DNA from: Isoperla grammatica
Taxonomy: Eukaryota; Arthropoda; Insecta; Plecoptera; Perlodidae
Length of the DNA: 64,000 bases
Assembly (NCBI GenBank): GCA_945910005.1
Contig: OX246741.1
Span: 1,536,001-1,600,000 of the forward strand
Direction of reading: 5' to 3'
The notes beneath the pieces are model-generated. The model did no database searches. It had not been told where the DNA came from and saw only the letters and a list, made by a program, of their open reading frames with translations. Of the stretch, positions 14,654-27,213 are shown piece after piece; within the stretch, counting starts at the first letter, position 1, and each line of letters starts with the position of its first letter. The position numbers were made by a program, and so were the translations under genes.

Positions 14654-15362
14654 CCAATATTATTGTCTTGTCTTGTTTACTATTACAATGGCAGACAACG
14701 AACTGAAGGGATCTAAAGAAGACGATATCATAAAATGTTAGTGTGTAGGTTTATAAACAATAGACAAGAATCAAGATCATTGACTCATATATCAATCATG
14801 CCATCACCCTGTTTCATATTTCACCAACTCAAACTTGGATGGCAATGAACGCACGCTATCACCACCTGTTTCATTTGCATGAATAATGAAGTACTCATTT
14901 ATAGCACCGGCCATCATGGCATTTATAAAAACACCCCCCCCCCCCCCCCCCCCTATGATATTATCTAAACATAATATCATACGAGTAACCTAAAGACGCA
15001 AGCTAAGTTTGAAGGAAAAAGAAAGTATATGACAATATCAAGGTAAGCAAGTAAGCTGTTACATTTTGAACTCATTATTTGTGTACTTGATTTTGATCGT
15101 ATCAATTGCCCTGTATGTTTACTGGCGCTATAAATGAGTACTTCATTATTTATGCAAATCAAACGAGCGTTTATTTATTGCCATCACAGTTTGAGGGGCC
15201 TGGTGAAATATGGAAGTGGGTGATTGTATGGTTGATAAATGAGTAAATGATCAACATAAATCAGTCCAGTAAACCTATAGACACATTTAATGATGTCTCC
15301 TTTAGGTCTGTTAAATTCGTTGTCCACCATTCTAATAAGTAGACAAGACAAGACAATAAGTT
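14654..15362. mobile_element. Large foldback (long inverted repeat) element
   Basis: The left arm at 14654-14906 and the right arm at 15122-15362 are inverted copies of each other, roughly three quarters identical by eye. Shared text includes ttgtcttgtcttgt, ggacaacgaa/gcagacaacgaa, catatttcacca and aataatgaagtactcattta. The loop holds a 20-base C run (14934-14953) and a small hairpin (tatgatattatc ... ataatatcata). Both arms carry an ATG that opens a short, similar frame (see findings). No transposase is present. Confidence 0.8.
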
Positions 15363-16702
15363 ACCACTTTATTGTGTACATTATTCGTTTTGTTTTTTGA
15401 GCAGCTTGCTATGTTCCGTTATGGTGAACGCTGTGTACAACATTGTGCTGGGAGATGCCTGTATTACATGCGTTGGTTTGTTGATACTATATATAGCACG
15501 TGCTCTTTGACATTGGCTTCATTCTGTATCAAGTCACAAGCATTTATGTTTGAGAGCAATTCCTTTTTATTGACATATTATGTGCTAATTGAAACATGAT
15601 ATACATCTTGTTAGGACAGCTATAAAGGTAAATAACCTTCGTACACATGATGTACCTCGTATAATTGTTTTAATTGGCTGTGAGCGCAGTTGGTCATTTC
15701 CACACAAATTAGAAAATTTGGTGATGAATTCAATATTCGCATGCTTGCGCAATATACACGCGTGCAAGCTGGGAAGCACCATAACCTATCGATATGTGTA
15801 GCAATGCTAAAACAGTTAGTATTAACTGTAAAGTGGATTATGAAGTGTCATGCTTGCATTTTGAAACAAAATACGAACAGAAAGACACATATATATATAG
15901 TTATTACAAAATCGGAACAGAGTAATGTCACATGATTTACTAATAACAAAATACGATGTTTTTGCAATAACATATCATCTAATGCAATAAATATGGGTAT
16001 TACAAACAACGTGACATGTCACATGAAGGGATTTATATAGGGCTCTGCACTCTACGTGATGAATGCACATACTGGCTGTATTGACAATAACATGGCCGGA
16101 CCGCTAGCTGGGCCCAAACACTCACACACTCAATGATAGTCAACCATGGCGCATAGTTCTTTGCTAATTTGGTGATAGATTGTGACCCAATTTGTAAGTT
16201 CATAAACGTTAAATGTGTGTGATGGTGGTTCGCTTTTAAAAGGATTGAAGCTTAGCGTACGCTGGATCATTGTGATCTATGGTGGACAGCTGACAAATAA
16301 ATTGTTTTTCTCTATATCCACTTGCGTTGCAAAATAATAATAATGTCATATTGCAGGAATGGTATGGAGATAATTTAGTAGTAAAAGCTCTTTTGATGTT
16401 AAGCCTATTTAGATATTCGTATAGTTATAAATTAATCACAAAACTGGCCAGTATTTCATTTTGATACACATTTGTAAATTAATTTTCCAGAACCGAAATG
16501 ATAATCTTTTGTATTTCATCTGCCAGAGCAACAAGGCAAACCGTCAACAATTGTCATTTGTTTCACAATTTTGCTGAAGTCATAGTGAGGGAAGCAGTTA
16601 CCATTTTTGGTAGCAAAAGCTTTTAAACTCATTGAGTCACTAAGTGCGACAAATCCCGTATGGTTATTAGACATTCAATTTCCTAACGACGCGTCCGTTG
16701 TT

Positions 16703-16762
16703 GTCAACGCCCGCGTTACGCTCGCCGGCATAACGCGTTACGCTCGCCGGCATAACGCGTTT
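16703..16762. repeat. 26-bp duplication
   Basis: gcgttacgctcgccggcata followed by ac occurs twice in direct succession. Confidence 0.85.
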
Positions 16763-17110
16763 CAGCATAATTCTTATCTCTTGTTCGCCTGAATTGCGTT
16801 ATCGGGCTTGCATTATTCATGGCGGGCTTTGTCATACAAATATTTGTTTGCGAGAATTGTTAAAAAGCTGCATTTTGTTGTTTACATTAGTAACAAGGAT
16901 TCTGTCAATCTAAGCTGGTTATAATCTCTGCTTGCAACTAATTGTTATTAGGAAGACGATATTTAATATACCATCGGACCCATACTGAATTATCAACACG
17001 TACTTTTTATTGCACACTTTGCACTTGTTATTACATCTGTAATAAAATAAAATAAATTAAGGTGATATATGGTACATTTACATCTTACAGTTTGTGAGAG
17101 TTACAAATTC

Positions 17111-17148
<38 letters not shown>

Positions 17149-17175
17149 TCTCTCTAACTCTCTCTCTCTCTATCT
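17111..17175. repeat. (CT)n microsatellite
   Basis: A CT-rich array with three interruptions. Confidence 0.95.
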
Positions 17176-19774
17176 CCAACAAAGTTGTGCAGCTCATGAT
17201 CGTGCACGTAGTTGATAAGAGAGTGTAAAATACATATTTTACGATTACTTCCACATTATCAATGAACTCTATAACAACAGAAACATTTGAAAGTGCCTAT
17301 ATATATTTGCATATTTTTAATGAAACACATAATGCAACATTAAAATATAGGCAGTTTATAGCAGCTTATCACTGGCGTACAGTATGAGTATCTAAGGGGA
17401 TAAAAGAAGGAACATTAATTCCATAATTTTTAATATCATATTAGTTTTCCGGCGAAAATAAGGTGAAGGCAGCGAAGCAGGGGTCTCTATATAAAATTAG
17501 TTAATTCTTGTAATAAGAATAGACGCAACCTGCCAAGAAGGTATATTAGCAGTATAAATTAATCAATGCTAACTTGAAACTACTGGATATAACTTGATAC
17601 TATAATTCCAAAGAAAACGGTTCTGCCGGATAATTTAATGACAGAGGAAGGAAGGTGGTCTTTAATACAGGAAAATTAAGTGTTTTTATTAATTACGTTA
17701 GTTTTAATTTGTGCACTATAATTTATACTAATTATAATAATAACCGCTGCCTGCTCGGCGAGTCCACAGCGACATGTTCCCAGGGGATGTTCTCAAAGGC
17801 GGTGAAAAACAAGACCAGCCCAACAGTATTTTAAAAAACTGTTCTACTTTTTTATGTTAAGGTCGATGTACACACTTAATTAAGATCTTGTTCCCAGACT
17901 CGTTTTTTCTCAACTGTTTTACTTAGATTGCTATCATTGGCCGGATTTATAAGAAGTAGCCTGTCCGAAACATTTCCATCCTTCACTCCCTCAAAGTAAG
18001 TGTAAACAGAAGGCCAATATGTAAGGTAAGCTGTCTTCAACAACACAAGCTTAAGCGAGTGACACATTTAGAATAGGTCTTGCATTAACCTTGACATGGC
18101 ATTTTGATAACTCTTATATTATTGTTATGAACTGTGATATCACACAACAAACATCATTAACACGGTATATATATACCTCTGACAAACTCCCCCTGTAGAC
18201 AATCTAAAGTTTACACTACAACTAGTTCTAGTCCATATCTTATTGTTGATGATGATAACGATGAAGTGTTGGTCGAGGAGACTGACTTTGACAGGTGAGT
18301 ATTTGAAGGCAGGGTAGGCTGGAAACTGCCGTACTAAGTTATAGATGATCGACATTATACGGCTGGTGAGGTGATCCATCAACACAGTCACTTGGTCGAT
18401 GTGCGCAGCATTGACCGGGAGGTTCCGCTCCAAAACGACGCCGGAAATGAGTGCAAGTAATTTCAATCGGCATTTTCATTAAATCGTAGAACGAAATTAA
18501 GCTGATCTAGAGAAATATAACGATTTTTTATACACACAAATATTGATAAACTCTTCACTGTCGTCTTCCCCGTGTGAAGGCAACGCGAAAAGTCTCGTAA
18601 GCCGCACGCTATCTTTACTACTAAAAGAGTAACTTTAGCTATAAGTGAATAGGATAGATATTACATAAATATACCTTCCTATTATACCCTCAAGACGCGT
18701 TGTTCTTTCTATGTACACTGGGGCCTCAAACAACAAACAGCGGACATTAGTTTGGGTTGTATAGACGAGGGCAGGGTAGGTTTGCAAGCTGGCAACGCTG
18801 CAACAGCCGCGTATAAAAGCTTGAACAGCAACACTGTACGTGCCCACCTGTTGAAATGAGCGCAGTTAATTGAATCTACGTCGCATTGGGGGGTGAACAT
18901 GTGAACGTGTGAACATGTGTGGCTATGTGCATCATCCCTTCAGGCTGAGTTGTTGGCTAATCAAACTGGCTGGATAAACTGAAGTATATTATCTATACAT
19001 ATGTTCAATGGATGAAGCTAACCACCAACCGAGGCTTTCAATATTCCACGCACATATGATCGACATAAACTTTGCACCAATGAAAGTGAACCGGAGCGCC
19101 GCACCCGTACTTTTTGTTTCTACACATCAAATTAGATAGCGATTCCTATCTTATATATGTTTTAAAATACCACAAATAACATTTCAAAATAACATAGTCA
19201 TGCAACCAATATGAAATAATGTTAAAACTGATTATTATTTAGCTAATAGAATAACATAGTAATAGAACAGTTATTAATATATATATATATATATATATTG
19301 TATACTATTATAGTTTTTAAGTTTGACACCTTCGTTTGAAGCTCACTCCGTCGATATTACTTAAACTGCGTTATACGTTCTCAATAAAATGAAATCTTTT
19401 TACTTTGTTTAAACAGCATAAAAGCGTATATAATAATCTTGTATATTCGTTACTTCTATTTACTTTTGAAATGTTGCAATGAATTTTAAATGAAGCACCG
19501 TTATTATTAACATAGGTATCTAAATTGCATGAAAACTATTTCCGGTGTCTGTTAAAACAAATCTAAGAACGCTTTGCAACATGACTTCAAAGGGTTTAAG
19601 AATTTTGTATTGAAAGTAATTTTTGTATTATTAAGTTGTTTTCAAAGTATATTTGAAGAACTCAAGCTGGGAATGTACGGATGAAAGAAAGTATTATGAT
19701 GATACTTGGGCCTTAAGTCTCGTATTTTGGACACGATGCTAATCGTGACTGTAAGATGGCGTTGACGAAGATAA

Positions 19775-19900
19775 AACCACAACATTACATCCATGCCCAC
19801 GACAGAATTCGAGCCTGGATTACAGAAGCCAGTGTTTGCCAGACCAACGCCTAATCGACGAAGGCTGGTTGATTTTGGCCCCGGATGACTCTGTCAATCG
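19775..19900 (-). mobile_element. SINE family 1, head copy
   Basis: Read on the minus strand: gtcgattaggcgttggtctg ... ccaggctcgaattctg ... gggcatggatg. It matches the head of the copy at 46911-46985 in order and spacing. The tail is absent or unrecognisable. Confidence 0.65.
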
Positions 19901-19924
19901 TAAGAGGCGACGTAATGAGGTCCT

Positions 19925-20756
19925 CCGTTCCCCTTTTCTCCACTTACCTTCTTTGCATATTAGTTCTACTCGTCCCTTTCCTCCACTTAGCTTCTTTGCA
20001 TATTAGTTCTACTCGTCCCTTTCCTCCACTTAGCTTCTTTGCATATTAGTTCTACTCGTCCCTTTCCTCCACTTAGCTTCTTTGCATATTAGTTCTACTC
20101 GTCCCTTTCCTCCACTTAGCTTCGTTGCATATTAGTTCTACTCGCCCCTTTCCTCCACTTAGCTTCTTTGCATATTAGTTCTACTCGTCCCTTTCCTCCA
20201 CTTAGCTTCTTTGCATATTAGTTCTACTCGTCCCTTTCCTCCACTTAGCTTCTTTGCATATTAGTTCTACTCGTCCCTTTCCTCCACTTATCTTCTTTGC
20301 ATATTAGTTCTACTCGTCCCTTTCCTCCACTTAGCTTGTTTGCATATTAGTTCTACTCGTCCCTTTCCTCCACTTAGCTTCTTTGCATATTAGTTCTACT
20401 CGTCTCTTTCCTCCACTTAGCTTCTTTGCATATTAGTTCTACTCGTCCCTTTCCTCCACTTAGCTTCTTTGCATATTAGTTCTACTCGTTCCTTTCCTCC
20501 ATTTAGCATCTTTACATATTAGTTCTACTCGTTCCTTTCCTCCACTAAGCATCTTTGCATATTAGTTCTACTCGTCCCTTTCCTCCACTTAGCTTCTTTG
20601 CATATTAGTTCTACTCGTCCCTTTCCTCCACTTAGCTTCTTTGCATATTAGTTCTACTCGTCCCTTTCCTCCACTTAGCTTCTTTGCATATTAGTTCTAC
20701 TCGTCCCTTTCCTCCACTTAGCTTCTTTGCATATTAGTTCTACTCGTCCCTTTCCA
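19925..20756. repeat. 43-bp tandem array, about 19 copies
   Basis: The unit holds cctttcctccacttagcttc followed by tttgcatattagttctactc. Copies are very similar; a cluster at 20480-20560 has several substitutions. There are no open frames. Confidence 0.97.
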
Positions 20757-23495
20757 CCAATAACTCTCCGACTTTTATAAGAACGTCAGCCAAGCAAGAA
20801 TCGCTATTATGATCATACCCAAAAGTTGCTACTTCCGCTATAAATTCACGATTACAAAAGTTTTGAAGTATTATTATTATAAGTATCAACTCAAAATATG
20901 TTCTTTTTAATACCTTCCGATAGAAAGTTTTGAAAGAAACACAATTATTATGTTTTTATAGCAATAATTGGACATTAAAAAACCACTTACTACGAAAACA
21001 AGGTATTGCCATAATGAAATGCGCTACTTTACATATTATTAACGCGGTATAGTTAGAAAGTCACCGTTATGGTACAACATTACATGAGAGTTAGTGAGAC
21101 ACGACTGTTACCCGGCACGTCTCATACATAGATACGTAGTCCTACATAATCCTCGCATATCCAGTGTACAACGCAAGTCTATCTTCGACCCCAGCGCGTT
21201 TTGATTTTCACTTAACATTGATGTTGAAATTTAAAATAACACAGAATATTTTATTTTAATATAAAAAAATTCCAAATAAATCAAATAACGAGTAGCCCTG
21301 GAGGAAATGTTTTGTAGTATTTACACCACTGAGGCCATAAAACTGAAATTATGGATGGAAACTATCGAAACTTGCTCAAATTTAGATATTAACATTTCTA
21401 TTTACAAAATAGTACATGCAAGTTTAATTCCTAGTGTTGTTTAGGGTAAAGCGCTAAAGAGCTCTCGCTAAGTCAAAGTTCTTTATTGATATCTTGAGTA
21501 AATGCTTCAAGGCTTTGGATAAGTGATTCTTACGCGGAATTTTGTTTTGTATCAGCTAAACAATAAATTTAAAAACTTTTAAATATTGTAATTGTTAAGA
21601 TCGTCATTTCTATCAGTTACTAATTATAAATTATTGAATTTGTTACTGAAATAAAATTTGTGACGATTACAGTATTGTAAAGTATTTAAATTCATTGTTT
21701 AGCTGGTAAAAACCAAATTCCGATTGGGAATCACTTTTTTATTGCCTTGACACGTTTTCAACATAAGATATCAATAAAATAAAATACCGATAATTTTGCG
21801 TGGTTGATTATTACGAACTACTCATTGCCGTGAAGGCGAAATGAAAGACAATATAAGACATCACTGTAAAAACCACGCCAAACTAACTTTGTTTAGTTAT
21901 ATTTTGAGAACGCTACACAATATGGAATAAGTTACAGAAAACAGGAATGCAGTATCGTAAAAACTTAAAACTGGGTCAAAATTTCAAATATGCAACTATT
22001 ACGGTTGTCATTGGGGCAGCCAATTAAACAATTAATAACAATATGATGAGTAGTTTATAAAGCTCACCATGGCTGTCGGTAGTGGAATCAGCGACCACGT
22101 CCAACGACCACGTCCAGCGACCACGTCCCTCGAGTAGCGGACGACAATATCGACAGACAGACAGACAGACAGACTGACAGACAGACAGACAGACAGACAG
22201 ACCGGTAGCGATCGAGGTGAAGCGTCCGAGTGGAGAAGTTTTGTGAAGCTCATGTTTTATATGCGAGCGTCGCGACGTCGTACGACGACACATGGTCGCC
22301 GCCCCGCGCACGCGTCAACAGGTGGTAATAGGGGGGGGGGGGGGTTGCTGATACGGTTGTCTAGATGAACAATAAGAGACAATAACGAGACAATAAACCG
22401 GCTCCAACTTTTGTGTATGTGTTTTAAGTATCACTTTTGTAGAAACATATAACGCTCAATGCTGGTAAGTATTTCCATTACTAACAAATAATGTTTTTTT
22501 ACAAAATGTACAGTGAATTCGTATATTCATAAAGTACAACAATTTGTATTCATGCTATAAAAAATAACGTTTTAACTTTTAATACAAAGAATAATCTGAA
22601 AACAAGTATAGACATATATTTACATAACCAGGCATCTCAAATTGATTTTTCTAAAGCATGATATTCACAACAAGAGCACTATACTTAAGTTATAACTATT
22701 TAAACATACGCAAAAGTAATGTGAACATACTGAACTAAACATTAAATATATATATCTTGAACCCGGCACCTCCACCAAATGTTACCACGTAATGTTAGTC
22801 CAAGTCGGTCCAAGTGAACAGACAGCCGTGGACACTCGAGGGTTTCTTTTCTTATACGTGGTTCTATGGTGATGTACACTAAGTATGAGGTTGTCTTGTA
22901 TAAAAACCGTCAATGCAGACTACAAATCTGTAAAATTACTTAGATTCTACATGGTTGTACTTTAATTAAGGTAGAAACAGAAGTGGTGAGTGCTACGCCT
23001 TGAAACTAATTTGTTTGTGCAGATCTATCTATTCTTGTTGAGCTTGAACGTTTGTCTTGAACAGATACATAAAAGGGTTTCGCATAAAATGTAATCTCGA
23101 CGAAAATATTGCGGTGTGTTAATCTTGTATCTCCAGTGATAATTTATACAAATTGAAAATTTCTATGTAAGGTTTCTGCCAAACACGAAACAATTTCATT
23201 AATTTTAGTAATGCTAGATTACGACTTGAATATTAAATTTCATTAAACAATTGTGAATTGACATAATGAGCCGGAAATATAACAAATGTCTTGTAGGCAT
23301 TCTTCAACATCAACTTTCTGTTTTGTTTTGGCAATGCAATATAGACTAGATAGCCGCGATCAACACATTAATAATGTGTAATTATTACATACTACAGTAA
23401 CAAGCCAACAACAAAAACAAGCCAACAAAAAATGCAAGCAAAACCAATCGTCAATCAATAACAATAGAACATTTTGAAAATTGATCTATGACCCT
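20757..23495. other. No gene seen
   Basis: AT-rich, with a 15-base G run at about 22330. Frames over the (GACA)n repeat are artefacts. Confidence 0.6.
22155..22202. repeat. (GACA)n microsatellite
   Basis: About 12 units with one gact variant. Confidence 0.95.
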
Positions 23496-23658
23496 GATGG
23501 TACTTTTACAGCTACGCGTTGCAAGCGAAGCGAGGGCGCGAGCTCCAATCAGCGGCCGAGTTTCATGCAAAGAAGTTAATAGTTTCACGCAAACTCGGCC
23601 ACTGATTGGAGCTGGCGCCCTCGCTTCGCTCGCAACGCGTAGCTGTAAACCCACCATT
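23496..23658. mobile_element. GC-rich palindromic element
   Basis: Arms of about 65-70 bp: acagctacgcgttgcaagcg ... atcagcggccgagttt, then aaactcggccactgattgga ... cgctcgcaacgcgtagctgt. They surround a loop of about 25-30 bp. The high identity of the arms implies recent origin or a strong hairpin. It is much more GC-rich than its surroundings and abuts the MITE at 23657-23804. Confidence 0.8.
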
Positions 23659-23804
23659 AGATAGAATTAATCACGGCCCTATAAATCTCCAATCACAACA
23701 ATGCACAACAACGAAAACTGTACTTTGACATAACATTTGAAAACTAGTTTTTATTGTTGTCATTTAAGATTTAGAGGATCGTGATTAACTCTATCTAAGG
23801 TTCC
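23657..23804. mobile_element. MITE, family 2, copy 1
   Basis: Terminal inverted repeats ttagatagaattaatcacg and its near-inverse cgtgattaactctatctaa. Its internal part (in inverse, ttttcaaatgtnat ... gttgtgcattgttgt) matches the copy at 28200-28335. Confidence 0.72.
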
Positions 23805-25531
23805 TAGATCAATATTGAAAACTGTATACTAATACATATTAGTAAGAGCCAACATATAACATTTAAAAGTGAATTTGTGAAAGTATAAACAGTCCCTAAA
23901 ACAGAGTTGGCCCGCCCAGTAAATTAGCGCTCATAGTCAGTGTTGGGTGTTGACGATTTGCATATTTCACATCACACTCGGAAAATTTCCATATAAATTA
24001 AGTTGTGGGTTTTGACTTGATGCTCTTTGGTAATCCCGCCGCCTTATTCATCTGCAGCGTTTTTGTTCACAACCTAAGTCTGACCGCTATTTGCATGTAC
24101 ATAAAGATTTAGCCGCTTTAGCTGAGTGGCTCCATGTTGCTCACTGCTCATCCCCTGGCGTAAATACTGGTAAAAAATATGTGAAATAATAATATACTGT
24201 CTTGAATGTTTTGCATCTGCATTTACAACGAATGATTAATTTTCATTATACAGTGGTTTATGCGCCAGATTTAGTGCGAAACACAGCGTACAGACAAAGT
24301 CACGTACTTTTCACGCTGAAATACTAAACCAAGTATTCTCTGCGCTTCATTCATCTACCAATTAGTGAAACAAGGGAGTAGTACTCTATTTCTTAACACA
24401 ACGGTACACGATAAAATGTGTGTACAGCCAGTGGCGTAGCGGAAGGCCCCGCAAACCCCGCAAGGCGGGGGGGCCCCGGCGAAGCGGGGGCCCCCGATGA
24501 TATAGATCGTATATTATGAAAATTTCAAATAAGACAACCAATCAATTAAAATGTATTTTAAATAAAATTACAATACTCGCGCCCCCCCCCCCCCAAAAAA
24601 AAAAATAAAAAAAAATACGGAAAATGTTGTATCAGACAGGAAATCAGTCACAGGTCTCAAGAATATTCACACAACTGTCAATTTGAATATCATATTCTTT
24701 ATAAAGAAGACAAGACACCATTGAATTCTCTAGACAACCAACAATTCCTTTTTTGACAGCGAAATATTTAGACGCTATAGCGAGCCAAGTCATAAACGTA
24801 TGGCTGCAGCTAAAAGGGTTATTGTGAGTGGATCGGTAGTGGGTTGCCATTTGGCATTTGGTCTGTGTTGGTTTGTATGCGAAATACGTGCTTATGAATA
24901 AAATTAATATTTAGTTCCAACATGTTGAATGGTCTGTCTTTAACCACTACGGGTGGTGTGCTCCCTAATTACACGATGCAATAAATATGACAGCAATGAC
25001 TGTAAAGTGTAAACATTCGAGGACGGGACGGGGCCAGTCTTGCTCTCAAATTCTAAATTTTTGGGATCGTTCACGATTTTATACCGGATGTATGGGTTAG
25101 CGAAATGCACTTGTGTTGTAAAACTAACAGTCTGATGTTACCGACAATGCCAATGAACCTTAAATTTTACCCTTACCCCCACCAACAATAAACTTTGTTT
25201 TGTAGCTAGTTTCCACCCTTTACACAAAATTATTTCAGAGGTCAGTTTTCTCTCGGACTCCCTCACTGATAGAGACATATCTCAGCGTGGGAGTGGGACT
25301 GTAGGTGATACGATTAATAAAGTGGTGTCAAATATGGTGCTGGATCGGATGTGTTGATAACAGTGCGCAAAGTTTACATTCTTATTGTGAATTGAGTGAA
25401 ATCGTAGTAGTTTTGTGATTATGTGTTGAATGTTCTCTTCTGTGTGGAGTCACGAAGTGTTATGTTAGTGTTTCTATTTTATTATTCTGTTACTATGTTA
25501 TTTGTTAATATATATATATTATTTACAATGA

Positions 25532-25762
25532 GTGGTAGAACTTATAAAAGTGCCCGTGACTGCAGCGGGTGCCGAAAGATCTTTTTCTAAATTAAAATTA
25601 ATTAAAAACTATTTGCGAAGCTCAATGAGTGAGAATCGACTCAGTGGTTTGGCATTGCTCAGTATCGAGGGTGAAAGAACACGAAAGTTAAACATAGATA
25701 CATTGTTCGACGAGTTCGCGGACGCCAACGCACGCCGAAAAGCTCGATTTGCCAGACAATAA
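25532..25762 (+). pseudogene. hAT transposase fragment, C-terminal dimerisation domain
   Basis: The frame encodes VPVTAAGAERSFSKLKLIKN followed by YLRSSMSENRLSGLALLSIE, the hallmark C-terminal dimerisation region of hAT transposases (resembling ZMYM1-like proteins). It ends at a TAA after FADANARRKARFARQ. A TGA lies immediately upstream, and no DDE catalytic core or zinc finger is visible in the 1.1 kb before it. It is the remnant of a last exon or of a truncated gene. It lies inside the element bounded by terminal repeats at 24429 and 27269. Confidence 0.9.
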
Positions 25763-26986
25763 TACACTAAAAGCCTAAACGGCTAGGAAACGTTCCAGAA
25801 TTGCAGTTGGAGGATCAAAACGTAGGTTATTTGATTTATCAATACTTAAAATTTATCATAATTGTTGTTGTTGTTGATGATATAATAATATGTTATTATG
25901 GTTTTAGTAGATACATGTATACATTATTATTACGTCGCGTGGAAGTGGTGGATATGGGGGGGGGGGGGGGGGGGGGTTGAAAATAAGATCAAACGTTAAT
26001 ATGTTGCCATGTATGCTGTGAATTGTAACTCGACATGACGACAAAACAAATTGACGCACACAAACTACATTGTTTCGGTATTACATTCAGCCCACCACTT
26101 TTTCCTAAAACGCACCAAATGCACTCTAAAAACGTGCTTTCAAAATTTTTCACCTGCGGTGCTTTTCATGGGCTCCGCCCCCCATACCCCCCGTGCTTGA
26201 TCCTACCATAGAGATATCCTACCATCACTGCGATTCTGAATGGGCGACGTTAAGTTTAACGCGAGCGACACTCGTCGGTAGACTTTTCACGCGGTAAGTT
26301 AACGCACGATTCCGAACAACAATTTCGTAACGTGCGGTAAACGTATCGAAAAGAGGTAGCCGTTGCAGCAGAGCAGCGCCTGTTATATATTAGTTTGTTT
26401 ATGTTTTCGAGACGGCTGTGCATATTATAGAAAGTAAGCCAATGAAAACGCGTGAACAAATGCAATCAATTTCAAATCAAGCTGTCAAAAACCAACACAA
26501 TTCTAAACAAATCTACTCTCAACTATATCAAAGGGATTAGAAATACTTATTAAATTCCTTCTATGCAGTCACAAATATTGCCTGCCCTAGTCGTCTTCAT
26601 TATTCAACTATTCAAGCACCCCGAAGGATTGTGCAACATTTGCCGTCATCGTTAAGTTCGTAATAGTGCGATCTCTAGGCCTAGGCCTAGGCCTAAGGCT
26701 AGCCTAGACAATGAATGAATGCGCGCAGCCAGTTTGAAGTCAAAGTTTCACAAGTAAGGTTATGTTACCCCTTTACATACGGTTTCCATCTCGCCATGCA
26801 ATTGATGATGTTTCTTCATATTGAAATTAATTTAGAAATCCAAATATGTAACAGTTGCATCGTTTATATACCAAAATCTTTTAATAAATCAAGTAGTATA
26901 ACTAAAGTGGACATTCGAAAGTCGGCCATGTTTTTTTAACGCATTGCTAACGGCAGGGGTTAGGTCCGTGATAAGTTTCTCTACAG

Positions 26987-27213
26987 CTGTATCGACGTCT
27001 GTCGTTACGAATAGATCGGGAATCGCGTCGTTACGTTTCCGCCTACCGTAACGACAAAAAAGCTGCGTTAAAGTGATCACGGCCATTCAGAATCGCAGTG
27101 CTGTATCGACGTCTGTCGTTACGAATAGATCGGGAATCGCGTCGTTACGTTTCCGCCTACCGTAACGACAAGAAAGCTGCGTTAAAGTGATCACGGCCAT
27201 TCAGAATCGCACT
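26987..27213. repeat. Two direct copies (about 114 bp) inside the hAT element, with an inverted relative
   Basis: The stretch starting ctgtatcgacgtctgtcgtt and ending ccattcagaatcgca is present twice in a row. An inverted relative, actgcgattctgaatgg, begins at 26227. The arrangement suggests long subterminal repeats of the hAT element or a second element nested in it. Confidence 0.8.

Larger units (their letters stand above)
15363..19774. other. No gene recognised
   Basis: Short frames only. Two minus-strand frames (18140-18466 and 18635-18847) have protein-like composition but match nothing known. (AT)n at about 19279-19300. Confidence 0.5.

Noticed and set aside
18140..18847. Two minus-strand frames with a shared CCTACCCTGCC stretch (FPAYPAFKYSP, LQTYPALVYTT)
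   Set aside because: Similarity is limited to a few residues and may be chance; no matching splice sites on the minus strand were found.
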